Shown here piece after piece: positions 26,501 through 39,940 of a DNA stretch of 64,000 bases (position 1 is the first letter of the stretch; each line of letters opens with the position of its first letter). Origin of the DNA: Styela clava (lineage: Eukaryota > Chordata > Ascidiacea > Stolidobranchia > Styelidae); NCBI RefSeq assembly GCF_964204865.1, contig NC_135251.1, positions 18,104,001 to 18,168,000 on the forward strand, written 5' to 3'. Made by a program: the position numbers and the translations under genes. The notes under the pieces were generated by a model. That model was not told the origin of the DNA, made no database searches, and worked only from the letters and a program-made list of their open reading frames with translations.

Positions 26501-29500
26501 CCTGTCGAATAGAATGCCCGGTAATGTCATTGCAAGAGTGGAGTAATTGAAATAATAAATCCATCTAATCCATCAGTTCATGGACGAGTATTTAATTTGG
26601 GTCTTGAATTTGTGGCATTGATGCTAATCATTGAACGCCGATGTGAAAGTGCGTTTATCCTTCCTGTTCTTTACGAAATAATACAATACGCCAAGGGTGC
26701 AAGCATAGGGTAGATGAAACGGTTCCATTACATTTGAACCCACGTACATTTGAACCCATGACAATTACACCTGTATGCTATTGCACCTATGGAATTTTTT
26801 TTGTTTTTCGGATAGTTGAACCCATACTAACCCTAACCCATGGGTTTTAGCACCCGCATATAGATTGAACCCGTGGATATACACATGGGTTCAAATGTAC
26901 GTGGGTTCAAATGTACGGTCACCAGATGAAACAAACACTCATAAACAAATTTGACCAGAATTTCCGAATTTTATTTTTAAATGGTATCTTAGAATCTTAG
27001 ATCAACATACAAAACGAAATATTACAATATAGAACCACGATGTAGCTGGATTACACTCGTTTTTTTACGTGTATAGGCAACTGATTTAAAAACGTGTTAT
27101 TTATAAGTAAATGGATATCGATTTTCTTATTTTGTATATTTGAAAATCACGTAATTTTCTACTTTGTAATTTTGTTTTCGATAAATGGAAATAAAAGACA
27201 TCCCCTGAAAATGAGCCCTTGTGTTATTTTTCGGAAGAAAATTTAATTACTGTCTTATTTTCGGGGAAACACGATACATACAATTACATTTGATGGGGAA
27301 AAGTATGTTAAAAATTCAATCACTTGTGAGCATCACCGTCGTTGGGACCAGCAGCAAGAATAAATATGACATCGGAAGTTCCTTCTTTATTTTTCAACGT
27401 AGTGCTGTATCCTCGCAATGGTATGTCCAATACTGCAGTTGAGTCACCTGGTTTCTTGTAACACTGTTACAACAAAAAATATACAGTATGTCAGGCTTTG
27501 GTTTAAAAAATCAAACTCACAAATGCATCATGATCATGATTTATCAGCATTTTCTGCCCATGGAAAGTTCGAGTTATATGCAAGAAGATTAGTATTGTTT
27601 TTTTGTTTTTTTTTATAGTGACTGGCAATTTGAAAACCTCTTAATACTATCAATAGGACTACAGATAAGTAGTCACAAATACAGCGAATCAATGAGGGAC
27701 GGAAAATGTTTGCAGGCTTTGTGAAGGTTGAAGGAAATGATTACTGGGACGGAGAAATCGTGACGTCCTTAACGTTACACAACATGTATTCTTGAAAATC
27801 ATCAGTTTTAAAATCGTTTGTGCTTTAAATGATAAAAATCTGAAGCCAACAGTAGATAGATGATGGCGATATATTTTACTCAAAAAATATTTTAGCTGGT
27901 TAAAGGAATTACTACTGTGATACGAGTTGATAGATAATCGTTTAAAATTGTTAAATTTTGTTGTTCAGTGTGCACTGTGCCTCCGTGAATAATATTACAT
28001 TGCGAGAATTTGACAATAAGTTTTATTATTAAAAATATGTCCAGTCATAGCAAACATTCAAATGTTTACCGAGGGTGTTCTAAATCGTAACGTTGGAGCT
28101 TCATTCGAATTTGCCATTGTCCATTAACTGGATTTTTCTATCTGAAAGATTTCGCTGCAAATCATAGAATAACCTATTTGCCAGCAGAAGGCTCAAATCG
28201 GTCAAAACGTATACTGTATATTTAACGCTTAGTTTCGTAAAAGCTATCTTTCAAATATATTTCATCAAAAACATTAAACTTTTATATTCCAGATATAAAG
28301 CTGTCGTATGGAAAAAGACTAAGAAAAAATCTATTAGCAAATACGTATCAAAAGATGAAAATCAGAGTAAGCTGGTCAATGAAACAACCTTTCAAATTTT
28401 TTTTGCACATACCGGAAAGCGCGATCTGAGTTTTCTTGATTGTTCAAAAGCATTCTGTACGTACACAAAAGTGAAAATTTCTTCGGCACGTGAAACAGAA
28501 TTTGTACTTAATGGAATTTCTTTAAAAAGTAAGTTATTGTGTTCTGATTTTATTACAGTTTCTTTCTCATTTGTTTGATCGAGTTGAGTGTGAATCAATA
28601 TTTGATTTATGTTTGAAAAGCTCACGTTTGAGATATAAAGTAACCACAGGTCGCGTTTACAAATGCTTACCACCTGTATTCTCGGCATGAAGTTTCTTTG
28701 TTTGCAACAAGCGGGCGAATCGTAATGTGGGCACAATTTGAACACAATTGTTTGTTCATGTCACCTGGATTTCTTGAGAATTTAATCGGCTGACTAACTA
28801 CTGGATTGCAACACAGATTTTAGGTGGAACTTTACACTATACGCGCTCTCACGTTTGAGTTTATTAAACACGGACACATTATAAAAAAAATACTGCCGTG
28901 ATATATATCAACAGCGTACGAAGGATACAGAGTGCTAAGTTGATGTTTGGACGAAAATTTTTGATATTTTTTTTATTTCCACGGAGCATGCACATTATTG
29001 CAACTTGTTTATGTTCCAATTTCTACGTGTACTCTCTGGCTTCGTCAGATTATAGTGGTTATGGTAAGCAGCTACCTAAGCTTTGTCAAAACTCAAAAAG
29101 TACAAACACTGCGCATTCAAAGTACACTTGAACAATATTCATTTGTTTGTTTGTTCTTTGCTCCAATTAACTTTAAGAGAATCTATTTATACATTGATGT
29201 ATGTTAACTTTGAAATGTTACAAAATAAACAATGATTTATCTCTTTTACGAAAAAAAATGGCCGAACGAATGATTTCAGAAATCAATATATATATCTATG
29301 TGGGAAAATCAGTTATAAACCCCGTGAAACTAATTTCTCATTATTTGATAAAAAATACTTTGTGAACTAGTTACTCATTAATCCATTCTAATAAACCGAT
29401 CATAAGTTCCTAGATGATATATCGATGATTTATGTAGTATATAATAAAAATGTGTAAATAAAAACTTTGTTCAAAGTAATTTTCCCCAACCAATTTGCTA

Positions 29501-32500
29501 TAAACCACGACCAAGCTAGCAATTTTAATTCTCGTGATTCACCAAAATAAATAAAAGCGATATACCAGCACCGATTAAAGTGAGCCATACAAATTTCCCC
29601 AAATCTATGATACCAGTATTTTGTGTGTGCCATGAAACATTTAAACTTACGCATATTTGAATCGGTATCATTTCCTCATGAAAATATAATTGTATTTATA
29701 AATCCTACCTTCAAATGTTTTTCTTTGACAATTCCGATTCTCTTTGCCCATTTTTTGCCTTTTAAAAATTTCGTCTTGTTTTCGAGATAAATATAACTGA
29801 AAATATCGCAATAAGAATGGGAAAAATAAGAATTCAAATCTTCTTCTTCGTTAGACTTCTGTCTGAAACACAAATAGTTTAAAATTAGAAACGAAAGAGT
29901 TAAGATATTGCGTTGATATTTATAAATGAATCATAGTTTCTAATACCATTCAATAGAATATCGTCACGCTAATAACCGAATCGCGTAAGTCATTTTTGGC
30001 GATTTTGAGTTTTTTTTTCATAAAATAGGTATTTATGTAATGCTGCGCACCTGTCTGTTAACTCAGATTTTATTTTAGGAATCCCGAAACCCATAAAAAT
30101 GAAGATTCAGTATGACATGCACATTTGTGCAATTGTTTCGTCATAATCAATTATCATTATTACAGTTGGACTATTGTGACGTCACAAAGGCAAAATAATC
30201 TCAGCGAAGTATTTTCGAGTTTTTGCATCTCGGATTCTAGCTTAGCGCGTATTAATTTGAATTTATACTACAGTATAGGAAGGCATGCACTTGTGATATT
30301 CACTGTCCGAGTCCAATTCACTTTGGTTGACTTTTATATTGGATGCATTGCTGTTTTATTCCTTATATTTAATCTTAATCTTATTTCGGTGGGTGTGCAG
30401 AACGTGTTATATTGATGAAACATATATTTTTAAACATAAAAAATAATGTAATTGAAACTGATTAGCTATTTTGGGGATTGGACATTGTAGATACTGAGAA
30501 TTACATTCGTTCTTGGAATGTTCAGTTTTCAGGACTGGTGCATATAGTAAAGTTGCAAAATTGCGTATGTCCCCAAGTCATAGACACATTTCTGCCCAAG
30601 TCACAATGCGCCATTATGACGTCACTTAACTGCGTCATACAAATTAACTTAAATCCGGCTACGATCAAAAAATTGAACCATGGCAAATTATTGACTCTCA
30701 ATGGCACAACAATATCATTAGGAAGTTTTTTACGTTTTTCTCAAAACAGCTAAAAATGACTTACGCAATTCGGTTATTAGCGTGACGATATATTATTTTA
30801 TGTACCTCGTTGAACTATCTTCATCCGATGCATAAGATTCATATCCAGATCCACTTCCATAACTTTCTGTGACTAAAAGACAAGTAATAGCAAAATATAT
30901 AAGTCATAATTTAAATCAGTTCTAATTCACCGAACTACATCAGAACAGTACGTAAAATCGTATTTTCGGTATTTAATACACAAAAATAGCCGTACTTGGG
31001 ATTAACTGCTCGGGCAAACTATCGGGACCTATTTATCAACATTTAAAAAATACAGGTAATCGAATGGTATCGCAGGGCTGCATAAATAGACTTAAAACTG
31101 AATTAGAGAATGTATTTTGATCCACCAAACTAAAGTGAAATAAACTGATCGCTTCCGTATTGGGCTATATACCGTATTTCCCAGCGAATAGGTCTATCCG
31201 GTAAAAAAGACGAGGCCCGTTTTTAAGACTGAAAAAATGAGTTTTTGCATATACCCTGCCAATAAGTGGGGGTAGCAAAATCGCATCAACATCCGAATCT
31301 AAAATTACCATGCAATGCCTTTTGAGCGGTCGCCACGTTTGCGCATTGGTTAAAATAGCCTATAATGACGTTCTCTTGTAGCGTAATATTCAATCCATAA
31401 TAACTACGGAATTCAAAGTGTCTTTAAATTTTTATCTAATTGTGTTCAACTCGCGATTGCGTCCACCATAAAAAACATTACCTAATACATAATAAGGCAC
31501 AACAAAAATATGAAAATTATCATACTCGCCTAATAACACGACCCCCACAAAATCAGGCCAAAAATTTGGGTAACAAATAACAAAAATAAACATATTCTTG
31601 CTTAAAACACGTTAGGAAGTAAGTAAAGACTCACTCGGAGGACTGAGACTACTGTTCATGGCAGGACCTCCGTTTATATCAGTGAGATCCATGTAATACT
31701 GAAATAAAATAAAATCTGTGATTAGCCTACATATATATAAAAAATTTCCTAACTTTTCTGACCGGGACAATGAAATTGTGATGTAACTAATATATACTTT
31801 GGGCGACATAACTGTGACAGTAATGAAAATTTTGATAAAAGAAAATGCCACGACTTGTTATGAACAACGATCGCCACAGGTATAGTATTAGAGGTACCCA
31901 CGATACGCTGTCCTTAAACGTACGGAACAATCACAACAGATAATTCATTCATTAATAACAATATGTTAACAGATCAAGACCAACTCGTACATCGCCATCA
32001 TCCGAATCTTCGTCACTTTGAACCTGTTAATAGGTAAATATTATATATTCAAACTTGGGTGAGAATATTGATTATTTTAGATTGAGTTGAAACGACGCCG
32101 ATAGTCTCCCACAATAATTGAAAACACAAAACCGGCATGCAAGCTACCCTAACTGCCCAATAGATTAAAAGTAGGTTGATTAACCCTGAACTTCACAAGA
32201 GTCAGCTGTGAAAAAAAAACGGGCATGGAAGTTGAGCATAGTCTTATACATATTGTTAGAAGCAAAATGAATCTTGTTGACAGATGTATGCTTCAATGGA
32301 TACGAATCCACTGATCCAATAATATTTGTGTCAAATGCTCGCATTTTAACGTCGGGAAGATGCTTCGCTCTACTAGTAACATAAATAAACAATGTAAACT
32401 AATACCTAAAATAACTGTAACTGGTTCTATTACAGCTAATTCGAAGAAAGTAATAACTCTACAAACGAATATTTTAACAATTTCTATGATTGCACTGCCA

Positions 32501-34200
32501 TAGTAACAATGTACCTTTCCAGGTGTTTTCGGTATTTTCGTATTCGTAGCCTGCATCCGTGATGTTTCTCTTTGTTTAGAGGCAAATTCGTCTGAAATAT
32601 AACGGGGGTTTTGAAATAAATTTATTCAGAACTGCGCAATAATTTTGGGGTTCTACATACAATGCATTTCAATTTGATTTGTGCTTTACTTGATTTTTAA
32701 TAACTGATATAGAGCGTAGAAAGACTTTCAATAACAGAATAATATGATGGGTTTACTTTTATTCAAATTAAGGTTAAGCAAATTTTCAATAATTATTTTA
32801 ATCAATCAATGATTGCATAGAATCAAATTTTAATGGATGTCGAAGTTGTATTACGATAAACCGCATATTTCGTCAGGCAATTGTTCCATTCGGCTGAGTT
32901 TATAAGTTTATTTTGTTCTCTTTGTTTGCAATTTGAGTGGACATAGGTCAGTCGTAAACTCAAGCTAACATTTACACTAAAGGTTACTGTAGGGATCGTA
33001 ACATTCTTATCAAGACACCACGGAGGGCGAACATTGCTATAACAATGACCAAACTGTACGATAACGATAAAATCGCATTTATGTGGGCGATATTGTCGTT
33101 TGTTTGATCCTTATTCCGACCAGGATAGACGATGAACATCATCTCCCTCATACCACATTTGAGTTGTTCACAGCCATATTAGATCCCTACTTCGAGCTTT
33201 TGATTGTACATGTACATATCCATCACCGGCATAGAATACTTGATCCAGTTAGCGCCGATTGTGATTTCATAGAATATTAGAATTGTATGTATCGAACTCA
33301 AAATAAAATATAGATCATGGAAATATATTTCCCAAATATCAGTTCAAGCTAGTTTTTTTTGTACTGCTGTGTCGATTATTTTCAAAATTATTTTATTCAA
33401 CATGATATAAAACTGTCCAGCATACATTAATTCGTGCATAACAACAGGACCTATTGATTGAACTTAGGTGACAGGTTATTGGGTTGACCTCCATTGTCAC
33501 TTCTTGAAGTTTATGTTCTCGGTCTGATTAATAGTTCTACAAATAAATATGTTGAATCTAATGACATTTCTAGTTCATTTGAATGAACCAGAAAAAAGAC
33601 AGTAGTTTGAAAAAATACGCAAATTTTAAAATAATATGCAAATGAGCACGTTTTTAACATCTCGTGGTTTTGCATAACTGAATGAGATTTGATATTTAGT
33701 TAATTTTCTGTACTTTTTTATACCCAGATCACACTAATAACCAAACTAATAAAATTTAGATAAGGTTGCAGAAACCAAATGTCTTTACGGAACGTACGAA
33801 AAGCAATGAAATTTGCTGATTAGTTTCAGTGACTTGCAATATTTCATGAAAAAGAATTTCAGGTTACAGGAAATTTTCTTCGTATCTTGTGTGTTGGTAA
33901 CAGAAATTAGTTTTCTAAGATAACAACGGAAATATAGGAAAAGATTGACTATATTATACCGTGTTTTCACGCTACTGGCCGATTTGTTCGGTCATGTAAC
34001 TACAAAGAGGTTAAAAAATTCAACAAGAAAATTATGAATAACACACCCTTGGTATTTCTTTCGTTTGCTTCAGTAATACATGACGATACTTTATTTATTA
34101 GTGCCGTTCTTTTATCCTTAGTCCGAGTACTGAGCACTTCTCTTGCAAGATCTTTTCTCAGAAAGTCTTCCACTTCTTTGAGAACACCTACATGACTCAT
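20582..34200 (-). CDS. AFAP1: Actin filament-associated protein 1 (AFAP1-type) orthologue, 16 exons, 769 aa
   Basis: Minus exons: 34200-34047, 32591-32515, 32024-31992, 31698-31635, 30866-30806, 29862-29709, 27463-27324, 26501-26287, 25936-25829, 25271-25170, 24841-24639, 24465-24283, 24074-23548, 23060-22871, 22434-22363, 20608-20582. All phases agree (2310 nt). The N-terminus (MSHVGVLKEVEDFLRKDLAR) matches the AFAP1 N-terminal helix. An acidic Ser/Tyr stretch (GYESYASDEDSS) precedes PH1 at about residues 148-248 (KFLKGKKWAKR, CYKK, DIPLRGY, EDWSRVLKEI). Pro-rich linkers (LPPPVAVRP, SPPPVPPGHP) follow. PH2 at about 368-455 has CGYLLVYDTKWSKKWCLV and EMGKWVGVLIAETG, very close to the vertebrate protein. 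A Lys-rich linker (exon 13), a coiled coil (674-737) and a tiny last exon (MWESGNLK) end it. In the family this is a cytoplasmic adaptor that binds Src kinases and cross-links actin. AFAP1, AFAP1L1 and AFAP1L2 cannot be told apart here. An in-frame upstream ATG at 34218 would add six residues. Confidence 0.92.
21459..22003. repeat. Direct duplication, about 165 bp units (intron of AFAP1)
   Basis: 21459-21630 and 21837-21995 share the same order at about 90 percent or more: TATGGTCGAAGAAGG, AAGTATCTCGTAATGAATTC, ACATCTGGACGGGATATTGA, then AACAACAGAATTCAAAATAG. Both lie in the last intron of the AFAP1-type gene. Open frames on the two strands over each copy mirror one another and are not genes. 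Confidence 0.85.
26721..26923. mobile_element. Short inverted-repeat transposon (MITE), 203 bp, 9-bp target duplication
   Basis: Terminal inverted repeats: left starts GGTTCCATTACATTTGAACC, right ends GGGTTCAAATGTACGGTCAC plus C. Inner TTTGAACCC motifs repeat in both arms. AGATGAAAC flanks both sides (26712-26720 and 26924-26932), a direct 9-bp target duplication. No coding capacity. A 9-bp duplication with a GG terminus fits Mutator- or Merlin-like elements; that class assignment is inference. It lies in the AFAP1 intron between exons 7 and 8. Confidence 0.8.
29961..30788. mobile_element. TIR element, 828 bp, TA-flanked, in AFAP1 intron
   Basis: Left end TCGTCACGCTAATAACCGAA and right end TTCGGTTATTAGCGTGACGA are inverted repeats, continuing inward (GCGTAAGTCATTTTT / AAAAATGACTTACGC) to about 40 bp. 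TA lies on each side, as for Tc1/mariner-type nonautonomous elements. The inverted symmetry runs 3 bp further out, so the exact border is uncertain. Inside are further GACGTCA-containing short repeats and no transposase. The right end stops 17 bp short of exon 5 of the AFAP1-type gene. Confidence 0.8.
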
Positions 34201-34218
34201 GATGGTTGCTTTATACAC

Positions 34219-37200
34219 CCGTTGTTAAGTTTTGACAATTTTAAATTAAGATCTTGAAAAAAAATTTAACAAACATCACGTTAGACGTTGAATAATACAT
34301 GCAAATAAAAAAAAAGTTGGATTAATCATCAATTACAAATATTATTGTTTAGTACTCTACATCTACAGCACACATGAGTATTATTTTTCATTAGTGCCAT
34401 CAATCAGTCATTAGCATTTTTACCTCAACAAAGCCGTGTACCTCAAGCAACTTTCTACGTAAATTCTCTCCGAGGAACACAACTGTCCTGAAAAATCTCG
34501 TATGAAGACATCACATGCGCCCAACAACCACAATCAGCGCCTTTTCGATTGATATTGCTACATTTCTAAAGCTATATTATTCGTTTTGCATTCATTCTCG
34601 CTAATGCTTGCAGCATGATTGAAGTTAAGAGATTACAGTCCAAAGAACATTCGGACTTATGCATTACGACTGATTCTGTAGCAACTTATGACTCATTTAA
34701 CGTTGAATACATATATATATCATATAATATGACAACGAGAGATGGATTTACTCGACGCCTATGCAAATTCATTCATAAAATAATACAAAGGTCAGAAGTT
34801 CGCACGCGTCTCGTAAAACGGAAATGTTAAAATATTTAAAAATTCTGAAGACTGATGCCGGGTTTTGTTTAATACTGTCAATTGATCTATTCCAGTTTTA
34901 AAATGACTACATTGATCAGATCTTCATAAGGTTAAAGCTAATGTTCGTAGTACTTATGCTACCAATTACAGACCTACTGTGATATTTTATCTCTTTGCCA
35001 TTATCGTGGTACTTTCACTTTCAATAAACTATTTTCTTTATATAGGTAAATAACTCTGGAAAGAACTAAACAAATTCCCCACTATATTCTACTTCTACAT
35101 ACATTTCCCAATGAAGAAAACGGTATTCGTTTAAGTTTAGACCAAGCATACACTGTACATGACTGACGAGGTCGAGTCTTAAGTCTTCTACGGTGAATGT
35201 ATAGCAAAAACATTTTGATAAACTCGGAACAAAACAAAAGATAATATGGTAATATGTATTTTGAAGTATTTACGGTCCATAAATTCTGTCATCATTTACC
35301 TACCCTAAACCACCTATTTTAAGAACATTAATAAATCTCTCGAATCACCGGAGCTGAATTAAAACGTCTTGACTAAAACTTGTCATCTGTGGCTTCTATT
35401 CAGTTAAAATACTACATACAAGATAAACTGCGGGTCGTCCAGAATAAAATCAATAAAGGAATATAAAATACGGCTTCAATAAACTCCAGTTGTATATTAT
35501 ACTGCAGGCACAACGGAATTGCTGAAAACCAACCTCGTATAATTATCATATGGCCTACCATATCGCTAGTAGTCTAGAATAGATGACACATGACACTAAT
35601 TCTCTTTACTAATTTACCCGATTTATATTCAAACGTTGAAGTTTTTTTTACACTATTATATTCTCTATGCCCTGAAGAAATAACTGTCTAGAAGAGTTGC
35701 CAATAATTTGGAGAAAAGGTTATTTTATGACGTTTGCGTCGCGGTATATTTTACGTAACTTCAGCGTATACAAAGTAATTCATTGTACTATCGCAGAAAG
35801 GCGACATAAACTTTAATACCAAATTTGTTCTCCGACTCACATAGTCTCAATGCGAACACAGTGATTTATTTTATTCTAATATTACATAGATATAACTAAA
35901 AATTCTTCCTATATATTCTCAGTTGTTTCAATAGCCATGCATGTTCCGCGAATTAAGAGTTACGGAATAAAAATGTACCAGGACGATACGGCTCTTCAAA
36001 TCAAAGGCATTAGTACAACACCTTAAAAGTGCCAACAATATTTGATGCAATTTCAGATTTCGTGTGGAATAAATATCCCAACAAATATATATGATTTTTA
36101 ATATGATGTCATATACTCCTACATTGGGAAATTTTACGATGACGAAAAGTATCTTCTTATATCACACTAATCGAAACAATGCATTTGAATATCTCGTCAA
36201 TTAAAATAATATCATACTCAGTCTCACAACCTTAAAATAGTAATACTGTTACTACTGTAACCTTTCTGAATTTCATTTCCTGGGCACAAAACATGAGATA
36301 AGTACTGTTGTCGAACAACAAACGTTTGCTTTGTCTCGCTTGAATTGATACCAAGTTGTGCATAACGTATCCGAGTGACATTTATTTCATACCCCTATAA
36401 AATATCACAAAATATATCGTATATATGACTTCTGAGTTCACCTATTCAACGCGTAATTTACCAAAAGACAACAAATGCCCAATGCATATCTTAATTAATT
36501 ACACTCAATATGAAGTTTGTATAGATCTTAAGTACAAAGGGAATTGTACTACCGTTCACAAAGTCACAAATTATGCTAACAGGAATCACGTTGACAAACT
36601 TTTTCCGAAACCGCATGTACCAAGAGCAGCGCTGCCTTTCATGTCCACCAATGATAACAAATTCAGTTGGTCTTTTGACAAAGTTGTAATTGTCCACAGA
36701 CACCATAAATGTTTATGAACGTTTCTAAAAGAAGTTGCTATTATCTTTTTTACTAATGTTCTTCTACGGAAATACTTACGGTATACAACCAGTATACCTC
36801 TCAGACAACTTGTTCTGGATTTACCAGTATATCAATGATTAACTTAAAAAAAAGCATAATAATATAATATGTCGCGTTTGGACGGAATTTTAAATACGTC
36901 CGAAATATACAAAGTGAAATAAACAGAGGGTAAGAGAACGCACCTAAATGTCTGAGATTGCTATGTGATATAAAACTGTGATATAAATTGAATGTAAAAC
37001 TAGGATGTGGTTTAATACCACAATTTTAAATCCCATTCAATAATTGTCCGCCTATCAAAACAAATCATAGTTCCGAATAAAAACTTTTATTATTTTGTGA
37101 CGCTCCAATTGAGTACGAGCTTTGCATAAGACGCACCTTTCAGCTGCGGGTTATTCCTGATTCATGTTTGGATGTTACTACACTACTCGATGCTGACGGT

Positions 37201-37500
37201 GATATAAAGTGCGAATTATAAAGGGGAAATATTTATGATAGGTATTTCCGCTCTTCTAATTATCGTTAAGCCTAGCATTTTTTTTTTGTCTATAAAAAAC
37301 AGAAAAACTGAAAAAAAAAAAGATTAATAACAACTGAAATGCTTATTGAAATTGGCAATGAATTTGGGCTGCCTCGTGCGACTTCGACCACGCTTTAGGT
37401 TAATATTGAAGTCAAGCACACCGCTATTATTGGTTTTACATAATTAATCATTATCCTTTTCGTAGTAGTTGCTACTCAATGTTGGCAATAGCAAGTCTCC
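34219..37500. other. Intergenic DNA between AFAP1 and the hAT element
   Basis: This should contain the AFAP1 promoter and any 5' noncoding exon. A possible minus-strand donor follows TTGAG near 34423, but this is weak. A 97-codon frame at 36425-36718 has no family resemblance, no signal peptide and a competing open frame on the other strand. Nothing else was recognised. Confidence 0.4.
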
Positions 37501-37508
37501 AGCTAGAT

Positions 37509-39048
37509 CAGTGGTTCTTAAACTTTTTGGGCCGCGCCCCCCTTTGAAAAATATTACCAACTTCGCGCCCCACCTTTTTTGCTTTGAATTTGAAAATGCT
37601 TTTGTGATGGACAGGCTACTATATATTACAATAGCGCTGTAAGAGTGTTGGTCTCATAGCGTCATTGCTCGGATTGTTTAGGCATAAAACGCATCGGAGT
37701 CAAACTTCGCCATTCATTGTCGTATGTATGAAGCCAAATAGTGGTAATCATACATTCTCGTTTTTCCGCTTAGTTTGGAATACCTGGTAAAGTCAAACTA
37801 TTTTTTAGGTAAAACTAAACACGCAATAAACCTACGCATAAATGTATTTTCCTTTACATAAGGCACGTGAAATTTCAATGAATTGTTTACTTCATCACTA
37901 TTGAGCAATGCAAAAATGATTAACTGCAAAAATTATTTACTTTACTGTTTATTTACTAAGCAACAATTACAGACTTCTTAGCTTTCCTAACGTTTCCAAA
38001 ATTCACTACCAATACAATTGGACAACCACCAGGGTAAAAAATACAGTTTACAAAATGGAGAATTGCGAATAAATTTATGTAAATTTAAAAGCAGGTCATT
38101 TTTTAATAGTTAATATGCATGTGGATTTTTCCCCGGCTCTCGATCGCTGAAAATAAAGTCGCTAAGGCGTTTGCGATTGCAATTTGTTTAAATATCGATT
38201 GTTTTTATCAGCATGGCGTTAATTAAGCCGTACAAATTGCAGGGACAGCTCATATTGGTGTGTTTTGCAGAAATGCGAATCAAAACAAAATGTAATCGGG
38301 CACTTTGCCACACATTTTTATGTCCGCGGATTACCGCGGTTTTTTGGGGGCAGTGGTGCTCTTATTTTATCGACGCAATCGCAGATTCAATTAAATAAAT
38401 AAAGCAACCGTTAAATATGTATATCGGTCATGGATTTAATATTTTATTCAACAGAAAAACCATGACATATTCATTGAAAAAGTTGGGTTTTTCAACGAGT
38501 GGCGTAATCTCGATGACGAACTCAGGAGCCGTACCGCGGGGATTTCGAGTCGTTGAATATGTATTTTTCATCTACTAATATACTTTATATTTATTTAAAT
38601 TGCACCAAATCAAATTTACTTTCTGGGATATTATACCAGATCTTTCTAAGGACGACAACAAATTCGCATGAGCGCAATATCTATCAAAACTAAATATAAT
38701 CGGGCAGTTGATCACACATTATTATAGCCGTGGATTGGCGTGGGATTTTTAGTTTAGTAATGACTAATTGGTAATTGGTAATGAGTTTATTTTGTCGTGA
38801 GTCGCCACAACCGCGAGTTACCTTGAACACAAATGAATTGAAATGGTGAGACATTTTGAATCTTGTAGTTGTCATAGATTGAATATTACGAAACAGAAAA
38901 TTTTATTATACCGCGAAAAAGCCGGTATTTTTACCGAATACGGAGACCGTTTTAGGAGCAGTTACATGGATACTTCCGATTTCATCTTGTGACCTCTCGC
39001 GCCCCCCTAGGGGGGGGCGCGCGTCATTCCCCAGTTTAAGAACCACTG
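37509..39048. mobile_element. Nonautonomous hAT transposon, 1540 bp, with 8-bp target duplication
   Basis: Terminal inverted repeats CAGTGGTTCTTAAACT (37509 on) and AGTTTAAGAACCACTG (ending 39048), followed inward by GC-rich inverted blocks (CGCGCCCCCC / GGGGGGGCGCGC). AGCTAGAT is duplicated exactly at 37501-37508 and 39049-39056. The 8-bp duplication and CAGTGGTTCT terminus are diagnostic of the hAT superfamily. Only short open frames occur inside (about 60 codons), so no transposase is encoded. Two related internal blocks lie near 38278-38346 and 38684-38752 (both contain AATCGGGCA and a CACACATT box). Confidence 0.93.
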
Positions 39049-39940
39049 AGCTAGATCAAAAGAGATTGGCCATAAAGCACTTTTTTAATCTCAACTAATA
39101 TCTTCACCAATTCATTATGTACACAATAAGTATGGCAATGCCGCTAATGCATTTGAAAAAAAGCAACGTGGACTACGAGAACAACGTCGTTGTACATAAG
39201 ATAGATAATGATTCTTGCCTCAATGATTAGAAATAGTTGCTGTCAAAAAAAATATATATATGTCTGTTATCCAGTATAATGTTACGTTAGCGTGTTAAGC
39301 CGTTTAATTTCCGTCGACTAAAGAACGATTTTGATGATTTATACTCATGAATAAAATACAGTAGGCCTGATTTTCATTCACCAGGCATGTACCACGTTTT
39401 ATTATTTACTGGTTTTCTTTGATCAAATGATTTCTTTGATGTAAAATGTTTATTTGTAAACAAGTGCTATATAAATGCCCGAATCTGTGCATGACTACTT
39501 GGTATAATGAAATCATCATAGTGAAAACCATTTGCATGGTAGGTGCATAATTATAAACATATAAACACAAATATGAACTCAGAAACTGAGGATTCTGGTT
39601 CACTCAGTAAGAAAATGGTTGAGAGAAGGCAGCTTTTCATAGCTTTTCATTTTATGGGGTGTTTCCAAATTAGGTGTTTCAGATATTTTGCTATTAGTGA
39701 TGAAATCATTAGCAACTATTAAACTATCACTGGGATAGAAAGCTCAATAGTCATAGATAAATTATAAAAATAAATATTGAAGTGTGAAATTCCAGTATAG
39801 GAGAGAAACATCGGTGGCTAAGAAATTAACAGAACACTCTTTGAGGAAAGCTTGCAAAACTTATACTGTAATGTCTATTTATCAATTACAATAGATATAT
39901 ATAATCAATATTGTTTGTACAAATGTAACTACAAAATAGA

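Noticed and set aside
28392-28745. A 117-codon minus-strand frame in the AFAP1 intron with good splice-like borders, at first taken as the middle of PH1
   Set aside because: The true PH1 middle exon is 27463-27324 (CYKK, DIPLRGY), which fits both flanking phases and the family sequence. The 28 kb frame does not resemble a PH domain.
36425-36718. A 97-codon plus-strand open frame
   Set aside because: No signal peptide, motif or splice partner, and an equally long frame runs on the opposite strand.
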